From: Comamonas testosteroni TK102
Lineage (GTDB): Bacteria; Pseudomonadota; Gammaproteobacteria; Burkholderiales; Burkholderiaceae_C
Reading direction: 5' to 3'
Length of the DNA: 64,000 nt
Assembly: GCF_000739375.1 (NCBI RefSeq)
Contig: NZ_CP006704.1
Location: forward strand, 3,906,001 to 3,970,000
This document shows, in pieces, positions 1 to 8,507 of the stretch; positions within the stretch are counted from its first letter, which is position 1, and every line of letters starts with the position of its first letter. Made by a program: the position numbers and the translations under genes. Under the pieces are notes generated by a model. It did not search any database. It was given only the letters and a program-made list of their open reading frames with translations, and was not told the DNA's origin.

Positions 1-1
1 G

Positions 2-175
2 GCACAGCCCTCATACCTGCCCAAAGGCGCTACCACTCGCTCAGAGCTTCCTGCATTCCCTGAGTCCGAAGCAAAAATTGAGGACCGCCTCAGCAAGCCT
101 GTTTCTGGCGACGAGCGGGACCAGCGCATGAGGGATGCTGTACAGAAAGGCTTGGATTTCAAGCAGCAGCACTGA
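2..175 (+). CDS. 3' end of an unidentified protein gene (truncated by window edge)
   Basis: An open frame runs from the window edge to a TGA at 173-175 and encodes 57 residues that are hydrophilic and rich in charged and Gln residues, ending in FKQQH. A good rho-independent terminator follows 18 bases after the stop, which supports this being a real gene end. I do not recognise the family. The upstream part is outside the window, so length and function cannot be judged. Confidence 0.5.
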   Translation, partial: AQPSYLPKGATTRSELPAFPESEAKIEDRLSKPVSGDERDQRMRDAVQKGLDFKQQH

Positions 176-193
176 CCCAGTCACTCGCTCAGC

Positions 194-224
194 AAAAGCG
201 CCTCAAATGAGGCGCTTTTTTTAT
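194..224 (+). terminator. Rho-independent terminator
   Basis: Inverted repeat AAAAGCGCCTC / GAGGCGCTTTT with a 4-base loop followed by a T run. It lies directly behind the truncated gene ending at 175 and reads as its terminator. Confidence 0.8.
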
Positions 225-1069
225 CAACCAAAGATGGCACTCACCTCGAAGACGAGAACGTGGGCAATTGGCCAGCATCCGGCAACTATGGCGCGCCTCC
301 GCAAAGCGGAGTGGGGCCATCCTGCGAGACGACTGGAGCAGGTGGGGCCGCTCAGGAGTACGCCAAGGCGACGGCCGATTGAGAGCGCGCGTCGTGAGCG
401 ACAGCGGCCACGCCAGACAGCGCATCACCACTTTTAGGTAAGCCGAACTCGTCTTGTTTGCCCCAGAGGCCTCAAGCAGAATTCGACGCAATCCAACAGT
501 TTTGCCGAGCCTGGGCCTTCCCTCCCTCAACCAAATTCCCCAGGCATGACCCGCAAGGTCGTCGGCGCTCTATCCAAGTCCGCAGCAGCCGCTCGCGGGC
601 TTTTTCTTTGTCCAAATGAAATTCCACGCACGCCACTCGCAACCACCAACAATTCATGGCCCTTGCAGCACAGCCTGGGTCATAGAGATGGTTGCTTGCT
701 ATTGATGGATATGTGCCACGAAGCGATTCATGACACATCGCGCAAAGGCAAGAAGGAGAAACGGGAGTTCAAGGACGCGGCCAAACCGGGCCGCGCCGAC
801 TGGATCGGCACGGTGCCGAGAAGGCCTGTCCATCTTTGCCGGCTCTGCTGGTCACTCAGGCCAAGCCATAGCGCATGGTTGGATCACCCTGGAGCCGTCG
901 GCGGGCTTCTCCTTTGAGCCAAGCCCTGAACCAGAACTGAAAACCAGGACCAAGGCGCCTTGCTGCACGCTGTTGCAGATCGGATATCACTTGACGCATT
1001 CCAACCTGACATCCTGGCAGCACTCCTTGGCCGCTCCACGGCCTTCATCCAGCCCAGTCAGCCCGTGAT
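225..1069. other. Gene-poor stretch, no supported gene
   Basis: Open frames here are short, overlap on both strands, and show no recognisable domain, signal peptide or convincing ribosome site. I see no tRNA, repeat or mobile-element end. It may hold decayed coding sequence. Confidence 0.4.
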
Positions 1070-2839
1070 TCAGAACCTCTCCCAGTCGTCCAATGAACCG
1101 CTCAACGCTACGGGCTCCTTGGGCGCCCGGGCAGGTGCCGCGGCAGGCGCCAGCATCGTGGCCTTGGTGACAGCGCGTGGCATGGCAGATGTACGAGCTG
1201 ACGCAGCAGGTGCCTTCGCCTGTCGCTGCGTCACCGTCACGGACGCGCTTGGGCGAACGGGAGCAGCAGTGTCAACGACTGCCCCACCCAAACGAAAGAC
1301 CCTGACCAGCTCGACCAGACGCGCTGCCTGGCTGCTGAGACTGTCGGCAGCGGCAGAGGATTCCTCTACCAAGGCAGCATTCTGCTGCGTGACCTGGTCC
1401 AACTGGTTCACTGCAACATTGACCTGGGAGATGCCCTGTACCTGCTCTTGCGTGGCCGCGCCCACCTCGTCCAGGAGTTCGGCGACGCGCCGAGCCTGCT
1501 CGACGACTTCCTGCATGGTTGCGCCAGCCTGATCCACCTGATGGGCGCCGGCGTCAACTTTGGACACGCTTTCACCGATCAGGTCCTTGATTTCCCTGGC
1601 AGCCTGCGCCGAGCGATGGGCCAGGGTGCGAACCTCACTGGCGACCACGGCAAAACCACGCCCCTGCTCACCGGCCCGGGCCGCTTCCACTGCAGCATTG
1701 AGGGCCAGAATATTGGTCTGAAAGGCAATGGAGTCGATGACACCGATGATGTCGCTAATGCGGCGCGAACTGGCAGTGATGTCTTCCATGGTGCGCACGA
1801 CCTGACGCACCACCTCACCACCACGGCCTGCCGTCGAGCTGGCGGCATTTGCGAGCTGAGCGGCCGTGCGCACGGTGTCGGCATTCTGGCGCACCGTGGA
1901 ATTCATCTCTTCCATCGACGCCGCAGTCTCCTCAAGGTTGGACGCTTGCTCTTCGGTTCGCTGGCTCAGGTCTGTGTTGCCTGTCGCAATCTGGTTTGCA
2001 CCTGTTGCAATGGATTCGCTGCTGGCCCGTACCTCGCCCACGATCTGAGCCAAACGGCCGCGCATCTGGTCCATGGCAGCCAGCACACTGGTTTCGTCGC
2101 CCATGCGGCGCTCCACATTCACAGCCAAATTGCCCTGAGCCACCTGTTGCGCGATCTGCACGGCATACGCCGGCTCGCCGCCAAGCTGCCCCCTGACACG
2201 GCGCGTGATAGCCCAGGCCACCGTCACACCCAACACAGCTGAAAGCAGGGACAGAATCAGCAATGCGGCGCTGGCAGCCATCACATCCTTGGCTGAGGAC
2301 TCGGCTGTTGCGGAGGTCATTCGCCGCTGGTAGGCGATCATTTCATCCAGGGCTTCGAGATACTGGCGCTGCAGCTGACGCTGCTCGCCCAGGATCAGGT
2401 CGCGTGCGCCCTCCTGATCATTGTCCAGGCCCATCTGTGCCGACTTGTCCAGGGCCGCAATATAGGCGGGACGCAATTGCTCCACTTTTTGCATGTGGAC
2501 ACGCAACTCAGCCGATTTCAGGTTGGTACGCAGTCGCTCAATCACTCCCGCGGCATGCTTGCGCACACTGGTGTAGCGTGCGTGTTCTTCGGCAACCTGA
2601 GCTGGGTCTGTCAGCAGGGCCAAGTTGCGCACTTGGCGCTCGATAAGGCCGATATCGTCTCGCAACTCCTGCAACAGCAGCATATTGGCCACACGCTCCT
2701 GCGAAAGCACCTGGACTTCCTCGCCGACCTGTACCAACTCCAGCCGAGCATAAGCAGCGACCAGGAAGCCAATCAAGATCACAGTTGCAAATCCAAAGGC
2801 AAGCATGCTGCTCAGTTTCATATCTTTCAAAAAGCCCAT
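1070..2839 (-). CDS. Methyl-accepting chemotaxis protein
   Basis: A chemoreceptor of 589 residues that would pass ligand signals to CheA/CheW at the inner membrane. The N-terminus has a transmembrane segment at about residues 10-30, then an all-helical periplasmic domain of the four-helix-bundle type. A second transmembrane segment lies at about 185-210, followed by a HAMP segment and a long cytoplasmic coiled coil. The highly conserved hairpin tip (IAFQTNILALNAAVEAARAG) is intact. The protein ends in DWERF, which fits the C-terminal xWxxF tether that CheR/CheB bind in receptors such as Tsr and Tar. An AAAGGA sits five bases before the second of two nearby ATG codons, so I start at 2839; the first ATG at 2845 would add two residues. 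It is monocistronic, and the ligand is unknown. Confidence 0.93.
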   Translation of the reverse strand: MGFLKDMKLSSMLAFGFATVILIGFLVAAYARLELVQVGEEVQVLSQERVANMLLLQELRDDIGLIERQVRNLALLTDPAQVAEEHARYTSVRKHAAGVIERLRTNLKSAELRVHMQKVEQLRPAYIAALDKSAQMGLDNDQEGARDLILGEQRQLQRQYLEALDEMIAYQRRMTSATAESSAKDVMAASAALLILSLLSAVLGVTVAWAITRRVRGQLGGEPAYAVQIAQQVAQGNLAVNVERRMGDETSVLAAMDQMRGRLAQIVGEVRASSESIATGANQIATGNTDLSQRTEEQASNLEETAASMEEMNSTVRQNADTVRTAAQLANAASSTAGRGGEVVRQVVRTMEDITASSRRISDIIGVIDSIAFQTNILALNAAVEAARAGEQGRGFAVVASEVRTLAHRSAQAAREIKDLIGESVSKVDAGAHQVDQAGATMQEVVEQARRVAELLDEVGAATQEQVQGISQVNVAVNQLDQVTQQNAALVEESSAAADSLSSQAARLVELVRVFRLGGAVVDTAAPVRPSASVTVTQRQAKAPAASARTSAMPRAVTKATMLAPAAAPARAPKEPVALSGSLDDWERF

Positions 2840-2845
2840 AGCCAT

Positions 2846-3669
2846 CCTTTATTAACAATAGAAAACAATCTACGTTATTTAAAATAACGTGTCTTTATGT
2901 ATCTTTTGTAACCAAATAGAGATAGTACATCTTGTCTCATAGGTGATACATCAACCGTCCATGGTGACGGTGGGCTCTTTCCCATTTCAGACAATGTCAA
3001 GCGCAGGATGCGGCTTGCAACGCATCGGCTTATGCCAAGACGGCAGCCGGTCTTTGGGCGCAAGGGCCTGTTGAGCCCCTCAAAAAGGGGAGTCAGATGA
3101 AGAAGGCGCAGTGCTCCTACAGACCGAGGCAGGCCCAGCCCTCGCCTCGCTGCCGATCCTGGCTGACCCTTAGGCAGAGTCATGTGACTGGATACGCAAG
3201 CAAGCACCATGTCACCACACATGGAATTCGGAGCAGCTACACAGCCCGGCCAGAATCAAGTTCGCTTTCTCGATAAGCAGCTGCAAGCCACCAGGCAGTA
3301 CCTCGGAGCCCGCCCCTGTGCGGGGTTCATCATCTCAGTAGCCCATAGAGGCAAGAACCCGCTCGAGACTCTAGACGCCCCGGGTGTCCACCATCCAGAG
3401 CGGCCAGAAAGCAAGACGCGCCGATTGGCGAAGCCACAGCCGGCCCGGCGTCAAGGAATGAGGAATTCCTACGGCTCTGGCTCAAGGTAACCGGCGTGCA
3501 TGGACAGCGCCTTCATTCCATCAATGAGATAGATGCGTCGTGCGAGATGCCTGGAGTGCAGCACCGGAGCACGGGGCTACTCCTTGCCTGGCACACGTAC
3601 GGTCTGGCCATGCCTGCGCTGGCCTGGAACTGCCCCCGAGCCTTGCTCCTCACAGACAGGGCAAATGCT
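2846..3669. other. Intergenic stretch without a supported gene
   Basis: About 820 bases upstream of the chemoreceptor. The AT-rich part near 2850-2930 probably holds the chemoreceptor promoter. Open frames in the remainder are short and mutually overlapping with no recognisable product. Confidence 0.4.
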
Positions 3670-3903
3670 CTATCGGCTTTGATTCATACGCTGCGCGAGG
3701 GAGGTGATGTAGACCGTGAATATGGGAAAGATCGTCATTCCACAGGTCGCCAGCAGCGCAGTACAGACTTTGCCCAGAGTTGTCTCGGGAACGATGCTGG
3801 AGCCCACGGAGGTGACCGTCATGGAAGCCCACCACAGCGCGTGCTCGATCATCGGCGCATGCGAATGCCGGCCAGCCAGGGCCCGTTTCCACAGCGCCGG
3901 ATC
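3670..3903 (-). pseudogene. Ion-channel-like (Ion_trans_2) C-terminal fragment
   Basis: The last 77 codons of a minus-strand frame look like the pore helix, selectivity-filter region and second transmembrane helix of a two-TM potassium channel: ALWWASMTVTSVG, then IVPETTLGKV and a hydrophobic helix ending FTVYITSL. Potassium channels normally carry TVGYGD at the filter; here the equivalent is SVGSSI, so a key K+-coordinating motif is absent or diverged. The frame stays open to 4284, but the upstream part shows no first transmembrane helix. I therefore read this as a remnant whose 5' part is lost or frameshifted. A divergent intact channel is possible but less likely. Confidence 0.4.
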
Positions 3904-4388
3904 GCCCGTTGCTTCCACATCTCTAGTGACGGATTGGGCCTGGCACACCCAAGCTGGTATATCTTTCACGCCCGATTCACACAGGAGGATGGCCTGCAAA
4001 TGTCCAAACTCACGAGGCAGCCCCATGGCGTGTCCTGTGTGGAATGCGCCATGACCGCTCGGAGATGGCAATGCGTTACGCACTGCGGATTCCTTCAGTC
4101 TTGCCGAGTTGCGGCCAGGGATACCAGTCTTGCGGAACAGACGCCAAGATGCACATGAAAAAGCAGGATTGGCCGAGGCGGCGACTGAGGCGTACTTTAC
4201 CCACGCCACTGCCTCTCGTGCCTTGTGCCGCTGGATGACCGATTCCATGAGCAATCGCGCACTCGCATATCGCGCCGGATGCAACCACAGTCAGCACACA
4301 ATCGGACACCGATTTGAGTATGTGATTATTTGATCACTCCAAATGTGAAGAGCGTTTTCCTCAAACGATCCCAGAAAGTAGAGCAGTC

Positions 4389-4505
4389 ATGAAAATCTGT
4401 CTGCCAATGCTTGCTGTTGCAATTCCAATATCTGTTCCCCCCTTGACCCAGGCAGCCAGTGGAAGCATCCATTTCGTCGGCCCGATCTCGGCCACTTTGC
4501 ATTAG
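4389..4505 (+). pseudogene. Truncated secreted peptide with signal sequence
   Basis: A 38-codon frame starts with MKICLPMLAVAIP, a clear signal-peptide core, reaches a plausible cleavage site after TQAA, and stops ten-odd residues later at TAG (4503-4505) after SGSIHFVGPISATLH. The mature start resembles the opening beta-strand of fimbrial or spore-coat-U type subunits (a GxIxFxGxI pattern), which suggests the front end of such a gene cut short by a nonsense mutation or deletion. The family link is weak and rests on a few residues. Confidence 0.35.
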
Positions 4506-4603
4506 GCCGTGTGAGACATGGAAGCTCTCCAGAGATTACAAGCAATGTCCAAGACTAAAGCCTGGAGGGTTCATGGCAAGCAGCCGGTGCAAGCGCTTGA
4601 GCC

Positions 4604-4846
4604 CTATGCAACTGTAATGACCACCGTTTTTTCTACGCCCTCCTCCGTCACCGCAACCGAAGAGCGATATGACGTGCCCTGTTGTTTGGCATGGAGAATG
4701 CCCTGGAGGTCTATGCCCCGACCTGCAAGCTCTTTGCTGGCGGAAGCGGGTAGAAGCTGAGCCAGAATATTCACCGCGAATAAAGGGACTCCAAAGCTGT
4801 TTTCCAAGGTTCCGGCCACGTATTTTTCCACCGTGATTTTTGACAC
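4604..4846 (-). CDS. Small conserved-looking hypothetical protein (80 aa)
   Basis: An 80-residue soluble protein starting at GTG (4846-4844), with a good ribosome site AGGAAG six bases upstream, which decides the start. The sequence is regular: an N-terminal strand (SKITVEKYVAG), a helical middle with FAVNILAQLLPASASKEL, and a C-terminal strand-rich end (EGVEKTVVITVA). There is no signal peptide and no cysteine. I do not recognise a named family. It stands alone between gene-poor stretches, so context gives no function. Confidence 0.6.
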   Translation of the reverse strand: MSKITVEKYVAGTLENSFGVPLFAVNILAQLLPASASKELAGRGIDLQGILHAKQQGTSYRSSVAVTEEGVEKTVVITVA

Positions 4847-5573
4847 AAGACGCTTCCTAAAGATGGTGAGTAAACCAGCGTAATATTTTCAGCGGGAAGT
4901 CGTCGCCCCTGTTGAATGCTTGCTGACTTAAGTCAACACAGCCATGCATCTCCTCGAAATCAGCGCGTTGAACTGTTCGGCGATATTGGTGCTGACCCAT
5001 CTTCATGGTTCCTCCCACCTTGATCGAGAGTGTTTAGACACATGCTTGTCATCTGGCGGTGAAGCGAGCCATGCCATGCAAGAGTCAGTTGCAGTCTGAG
5101 GCTTTGTGCCTGGCTACTCTCATTAAAAAGTGAGCTTCTCACGTATTGTTTATATGCATTTCACTATGAAAAGTACCTGAAGTCTTTTCTGGTCATACGC
5201 TACGCGCTCACTTTTTGATGTCCATGGCCTTGCGGCGAGTGTAGATTTCCTGTCTGCTCTATCAAGGCGCCGTTGACGCCTGGCGTCACGCGCGCAATTG
5301 CTCCAGCGTGACCAATGCGGCGAAGACAGGCCTCGCGTGCACCGAACAGCAAGGCTGACTCGCTAGATGCTCTTTCAAGTTCACCCGAAGACAGCCACTC
5401 TGTCCGAGTCCCCAACGCCTTGAAAAGTGAGTCATCGCACGTCCCCCTTTTCGGCAGGAATTTGCGCAGCTGCATCCCCTCCCGATCATTCATGCTGCGC
5501 TGCAGTAGCCCCGCTTAGGCGGCATGGTTAGACTGCGTGTCCAGTCACTTCTCGGTTCTCGATTTCAAACCAC
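4847..5573. other. Intergenic stretch, no supported gene
   Basis: About 730 bases. A 97-codon minus-strand frame (5200-5493) exists but shows no recognisable domain and I do not accept it. AT-rich DNA near 5120-5200 could carry promoter signals for the GTG-started gene at 4846. No repeat or RNA gene seen. Confidence 0.35.
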
Positions 5574-5963
5574 ATGTCCCACACACCCTCAAGCTCCAAT
5601 CTTGCTGCACCAGTGGTGAAGCTTCGCATGCGTGTGATGGCAGATGACATCATTGCCATTGGCCCCGGAAAGATCGAGCTCCTGGAAGCCATCAACGACA
5701 CCAAATCCATCGCTGCGGCGGCCAAATCCCTGAGCATGTCCTACCGCCGGGCCTGGCTGCTGGTCGATGGCATCAATCAGGCGCTGAAGACCCCCGCAGT
5801 GGTCACATCAACCGGCGGCTCTCATGGCGGCGGTACCGCGCTCACCGAAACAGGCCATCAGGTCGTCGCCTTGTATCGGCGCATCGAGCAGCATGCTCTC
5901 AAGGCCTGTGAAGCCGATTTGGACCAGCTAGTCGCCATGGTCCGCAGCAGCCAGGCGGGCTGA
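5574..5963 (+). CDS. ModE-type winged helix-turn-helix regulator (DNA-binding domain only)
   Basis: A 129-residue protein matching the N-terminal LysR-like winged HTH of the molybdate regulator ModE: a helix KIELLEAIND, the HTH SIAAAAKSLSMSYRRAWLLV, and the wing segment with the glycine-rich GGSHGGGTALTETG typical of ModE. It lacks the C-terminal molybdate-binding (TOBE/Mop) domains of full ModE, so metal sensing must be done elsewhere or differently. Two inverted repeats resembling ModE boxes and the modA/modB genes lie within 4 kb, which supports a role in molybdenum-dependent control. No good ribosome site precedes the first ATG; an internal ATG at 5629 or 5638 is an alternative start. Confidence 0.8.
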   Translation: MSHTPSSSNLAAPVVKLRMRVMADDIIAIGPGKIELLEAINDTKSIAAAAKSLSMSYRRAWLLVDGINQALKTPAVVTSTGGSHGGGTALTETGHQVVALYRRIEQHALKACEADLDQLVAMVRSSQAG

Positions 5964-6190
5964 CAACGCCGTCGCCGGCATGCCGCGGCATCGTGCACAA
6001 CCCGGACGGGCCTCATGCAAAGCATGCGCCCATTGCATTGGGCCCGATCACTTCAGCATGAACTTCACAGCACAGCGCCGCCCCTGCAGCACGGCAACAG
6101 GACGCTGAACGCATCGAACCATGCTCGGCGGCCCCGGTAGCAAACCGCATCACAAGTGTTCATCCCGGCATTGGGAGCAAAGCTCAACGC

Positions 6191-6218
6191 TTCGTAATAT
6201 ATACTGAGATATAGCGAA
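6191..6218. promoter_or_regulatory. Candidate ModE box upstream of the 94-aa gene
   Basis: Imperfect inverted repeat TTCGTAATAT–8 bases–ATATAGCGAA (8 of 10 positions pair). The half site TCGCTATAT on the minus strand closely follows the known E. coli ModE operator pattern (ATCGNTATATA and its mirror). It lies about 100 bases before the ATG at 6321. Confidence 0.55.
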
Positions 6219-6320
6219 AGCCGACCTGGCAGATTGCATCTGCCGGGCGTGCAGCGACTTGTTCTGCACTCCGCTGCTCCAGCCTCCCGAACCCTTGCGC
6301 TTACGTGAATTGAGATCCAT

Positions 6321-6605
6321 ATGGGCAGCGAAAAACTCAGCCTCGAAGAGCGACTGCAGGTGCTGGAAATACTGTTGGAGGAGTCCATATGGGGACTTCA
6401 CCTCGACCGACCGGAGCAACGCAAGGCCATTGCATCGGCGCTCTACACGCGCCTTGAAGTGGCCAGCCGGCATCAGGCGTACCCTGCAGGCGTGGCCGCT
6501 GCCTTGTATGAGCATGCCGATGCGCTGTCCGAGCTGGACAATACGCCTGACCCGCTCAAGCCTCTGTTACGTCCCTTGATCCGATATTCAGGGGCTGATG
6601 ACTGA
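6321..6605 (+). CDS. Hypothetical small protein (94 aa)
   Basis: A 94-residue, largely helical acidic protein beginning MGSEKLSLEERLQVLEILLE. It has no signal peptide, transmembrane segment or cysteine motif. I do not recognise the family. The ribosome site is weak (GAG ten bases upstream). What makes it notable is its position: it sits between the ModE-type regulator and the HTH–nitroreductase fusion on the same strand, and a candidate ModE box lies about 100 bases upstream, so it may respond to molybdate. Confidence 0.5.
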   Translation: MGSEKLSLEERLQVLEILLEESIWGLHLDRPEQRKAIASALYTRLEVASRHQAYPAGVAAALYEHADALSELDNTPDPLKPLLRPLIRYSGADD

Positions 6606-6794
6606 ATGCTGCCTCCTGAAAGATATGCGCCAGCCGTCACAGCCCTGCGAAGGCAGACATCCGTTCGAGAAGATGCGCGCTCCATGCGCCAGGACATGAT
6701 CAACCCGCTGGCACCAATCACCGTTCATGGGCTGGTTCGACCACCCCGTTCCTTGTTCGTATTCCACAACGATCATGTCGAGTAGAGGGCTCTA

Positions 6795-7703
6795 GTGCAG
6801 CAAGATCAGATTTCCTACCTGCTGGCCCTCCATCGGCAGCAGGACTGGGCGGCCGCAGCCGCCGCATGTCAACTCTCTCAAGCCCAGCTGAAAAAAGCAG
6901 TGGCAGGCGTCGAACGCGAATACGGCTGTGCCCTGGTCAAGACAGGGGCAGTTTTTCGCGGGTTCACGGTGGAAGGCGAGAAGGTTGTTGCCTGGGCGCA
7001 AAACTTGTCCGAAGCGCTTTCCACGCTCAAGCAGGTATTTGCCGCTTCAAATAGCAGGAAGGCGATTGCCCCTCTCCTGGAGCGACGCTCCATTTCGCCG
7101 AAGCGGCTTGAGGCACCGGGACCAGATCGCCAAGAGATCGATCTGATGATCGAAGCTGCACTCAGCGCACCAGATCATGGCGGCTTGCACCCTTGGCGTG
7201 TGCTTGTATTTCCCGCTGATTCCCGCGCGAAGCTGGCAGATTTGTTTGAACAGGAGAAGCTCAGGCGCGACCCTCTGGCGTCCCCTGAGGATATCAAGCG
7301 TGCCCGCGAGCACGCCACGCGCAGCCCAGCCTTGCTGGCTTTCGTCATATCGCCCAAGCTGCGCATGCGAGTGCCGGAGCGTGAGCAATGCCTGGCAGCC
7401 GGCTGCGCACTGAGTAACCTCCTGAATGCAGCACATCAGCTCGGCTATGGCGCCATCATGCTCAGCGGTGAACGCTGCTTCGACTCCTTGCTCTGCACGG
7501 AACTGGGGGTCGAGTCCACGGAGTATCTGGCAGGATTCATCAGCCTGGGCAGTGTTGCTGTGACCCCGCCGCCGCGAAAGCCTGCCATGCTCGATGCGGT
7601 AAGAGCCGTCTGGGGCCCGGGCGTGCCAGAGCCGGCCCAGCGCAACGGCTGCCGCGATTCAATGCCCAGCACAGCAGTTACCGAGTCGCAAAAGCCTCAC
7701 TGA
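6795..7703 (+). CDS. LysR-type HTH fused to a nitroreductase-family domain
   Basis: A 302-residue two-domain protein. Residues 1-75 look like a LysR-type winged HTH (WAAAAAACQLSQAQLKKAV as the helix-turn-helix, then a wing). Residues about 90-280 are a nitroreductase-family FMN domain, with a LMIEAALSAPDHGGLHPWRV segment matching the family's AP(S)..N.QPW flavin-binding start (here DHGGLHPW, as in the YdjA subgroup) and a late LGYGAIMLSG segment. The start is GTG at 6795: a stop codon directly precedes it in frame, and AGAGGG lies five bases upstream. It converges with modB. The fusion suggests flavin- or redox-dependent DNA binding, but no substrate or target is evident. Confidence 0.75.
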   Translation: MQQDQISYLLALHRQQDWAAAAAACQLSQAQLKKAVAGVEREYGCALVKTGAVFRGFTVEGEKVVAWAQNLSEALSTLKQVFAASNSRKAIAPLLERRSISPKRLEAPGPDRQEIDLMIEAALSAPDHGGLHPWRVLVFPADSRAKLADLFEQEKLRRDPLASPEDIKRAREHATRSPALLAFVISPKLRMRVPEREQCLAAGCALSNLLNAAHQLGYGAIMLSGERCFDSLLCTELGVESTEYLAGFISLGSVAVTPPPRKPAMLDAVRAVWGPGVPEPAQRNGCRDSMPSTAVTESQKPH

Positions 7704-7794
7704 GCGTTGTGCACGCCTCCCCGAAAGTACATGCCGCAAACAGGTTTCCAAGCGAAGTAAACGCGGCCATGCGAGCAACGCTGGCAGGAGAAAT

Positions 7795-7818
7795 GAAAAC
7801 AGGCCTCAACCTGTTTTC
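7795..7818 (-). terminator. Hairpin terminator overlapping the modB stop
   Basis: Perfect 9-bp arms GAAAACAGG / CCTGTTTTC with a 6-base loop that contains the modB stop codon. On the minus strand the right arm ends in TTTTC. It sits between two converging genes and can serve modB. Confidence 0.6.
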
Positions 7819-8507
7819 GCAATTGGCCGCTCGAACTTCCGGAGCAAGAAGAACGCCAGCGCGGCCAGCCCGGCCAGCACCAGGGACAGCGCATTCGCAC
7901 AGTCTGCTTCCGACCCCAGTACATGGTTGTAGACAGCCAGCGACAGTGTTTCGGTGCGCCCGCTGATATTGCCTCCCAGCATCAGCGAAATACCGACCTC
8001 TCCCATCGACCGCCCGGCGGCCAGCACCAGGCCAGCCAAGATGCCAAGCCTGCCCAGCGGCAACTCGATCTTGATGATCACTTGCCAAGGTCGTGCCCCC
8101 AGCGTCGCAGCCACCTCACGCAATGAGTCATCCAGTTCGGCGAAGGCAGCTTGAGCAGGTTTGACCATCAGCGGCAGGCCAGCGACCACCGCAGCGATGA
8201 CCAGGCCTGTTTCACTGAAGACCCAATGTGGTCTCCAATCCTGCGGCAACCAGGCCAGCAGCCAGCCCTCTCTCCCGAGCAATAGCAGCAGTACATAGCC
8301 AATGACGATCGGCGGAAAGACGAGGGGCAAGGTCACCAGTGCATCGAGCAAGGCCTTGCCGCGAAAGCTGCAACGGGCCAGAACCCAGGCCAGCGGGACG
8401 CCAAGCGCCAGTTGCAGCAGCACGCTCCAACCCATCACTTTCAGAGTGAGCGGAAAGGACGTCCAGGCACAAGTCTCGGGGAGCAAATCAGTCCGCCAAA
8501 AGCTCAG
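7806..8507 (-). CDS. modB: Molybdate-type ABC transporter permease ModB
   Basis: Inner-membrane permease of an oxyanion (molybdate/tungstate) importer, with about five transmembrane helices. The cytoplasmic EAA loop that docks the ATPase reads LREVAATLGARPWQVIIKIELP, the family signature. Length fits E. coli ModB (229 aa) if translation starts near 8507. There is no ATG in the right place: a CTG at 8507 overlaps the modA stop by four bases (CTGA) and a TTG at 8486 is the alternative. The frame is open further upstream, but that part only reads through modA. It is translationally coupled to modA. No modC ATPase gene lies in the window, so the ATPase must be encoded elsewhere or be shared. Confidence 0.85.
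   Translation of the reverse strand: MSFWRTDLLPETCAWTSFPLTLKVMGWSVLLQLALGVPLAWVLARCSFRGKALLDALVTLPLVFPPIVIGYVLLLLLGREGWLLAWLPQDWRPHWVFSETGLVIAAVVAGLPLMVKPAQAAFAELDDSLREVAATLGARPWQVIIKIELPLGRLGILAGLVLAAGRSMGEVGISLMLGGNISGRTETLSLAVYNHVLGSEADCANALSLVLAGLAALAFFLLRKFERPIAKTG

Noticed and set aside
5200..5493. A 97-codon minus-strand frame
   Set aside because: No domain, no good ribosome site, and no support from context.
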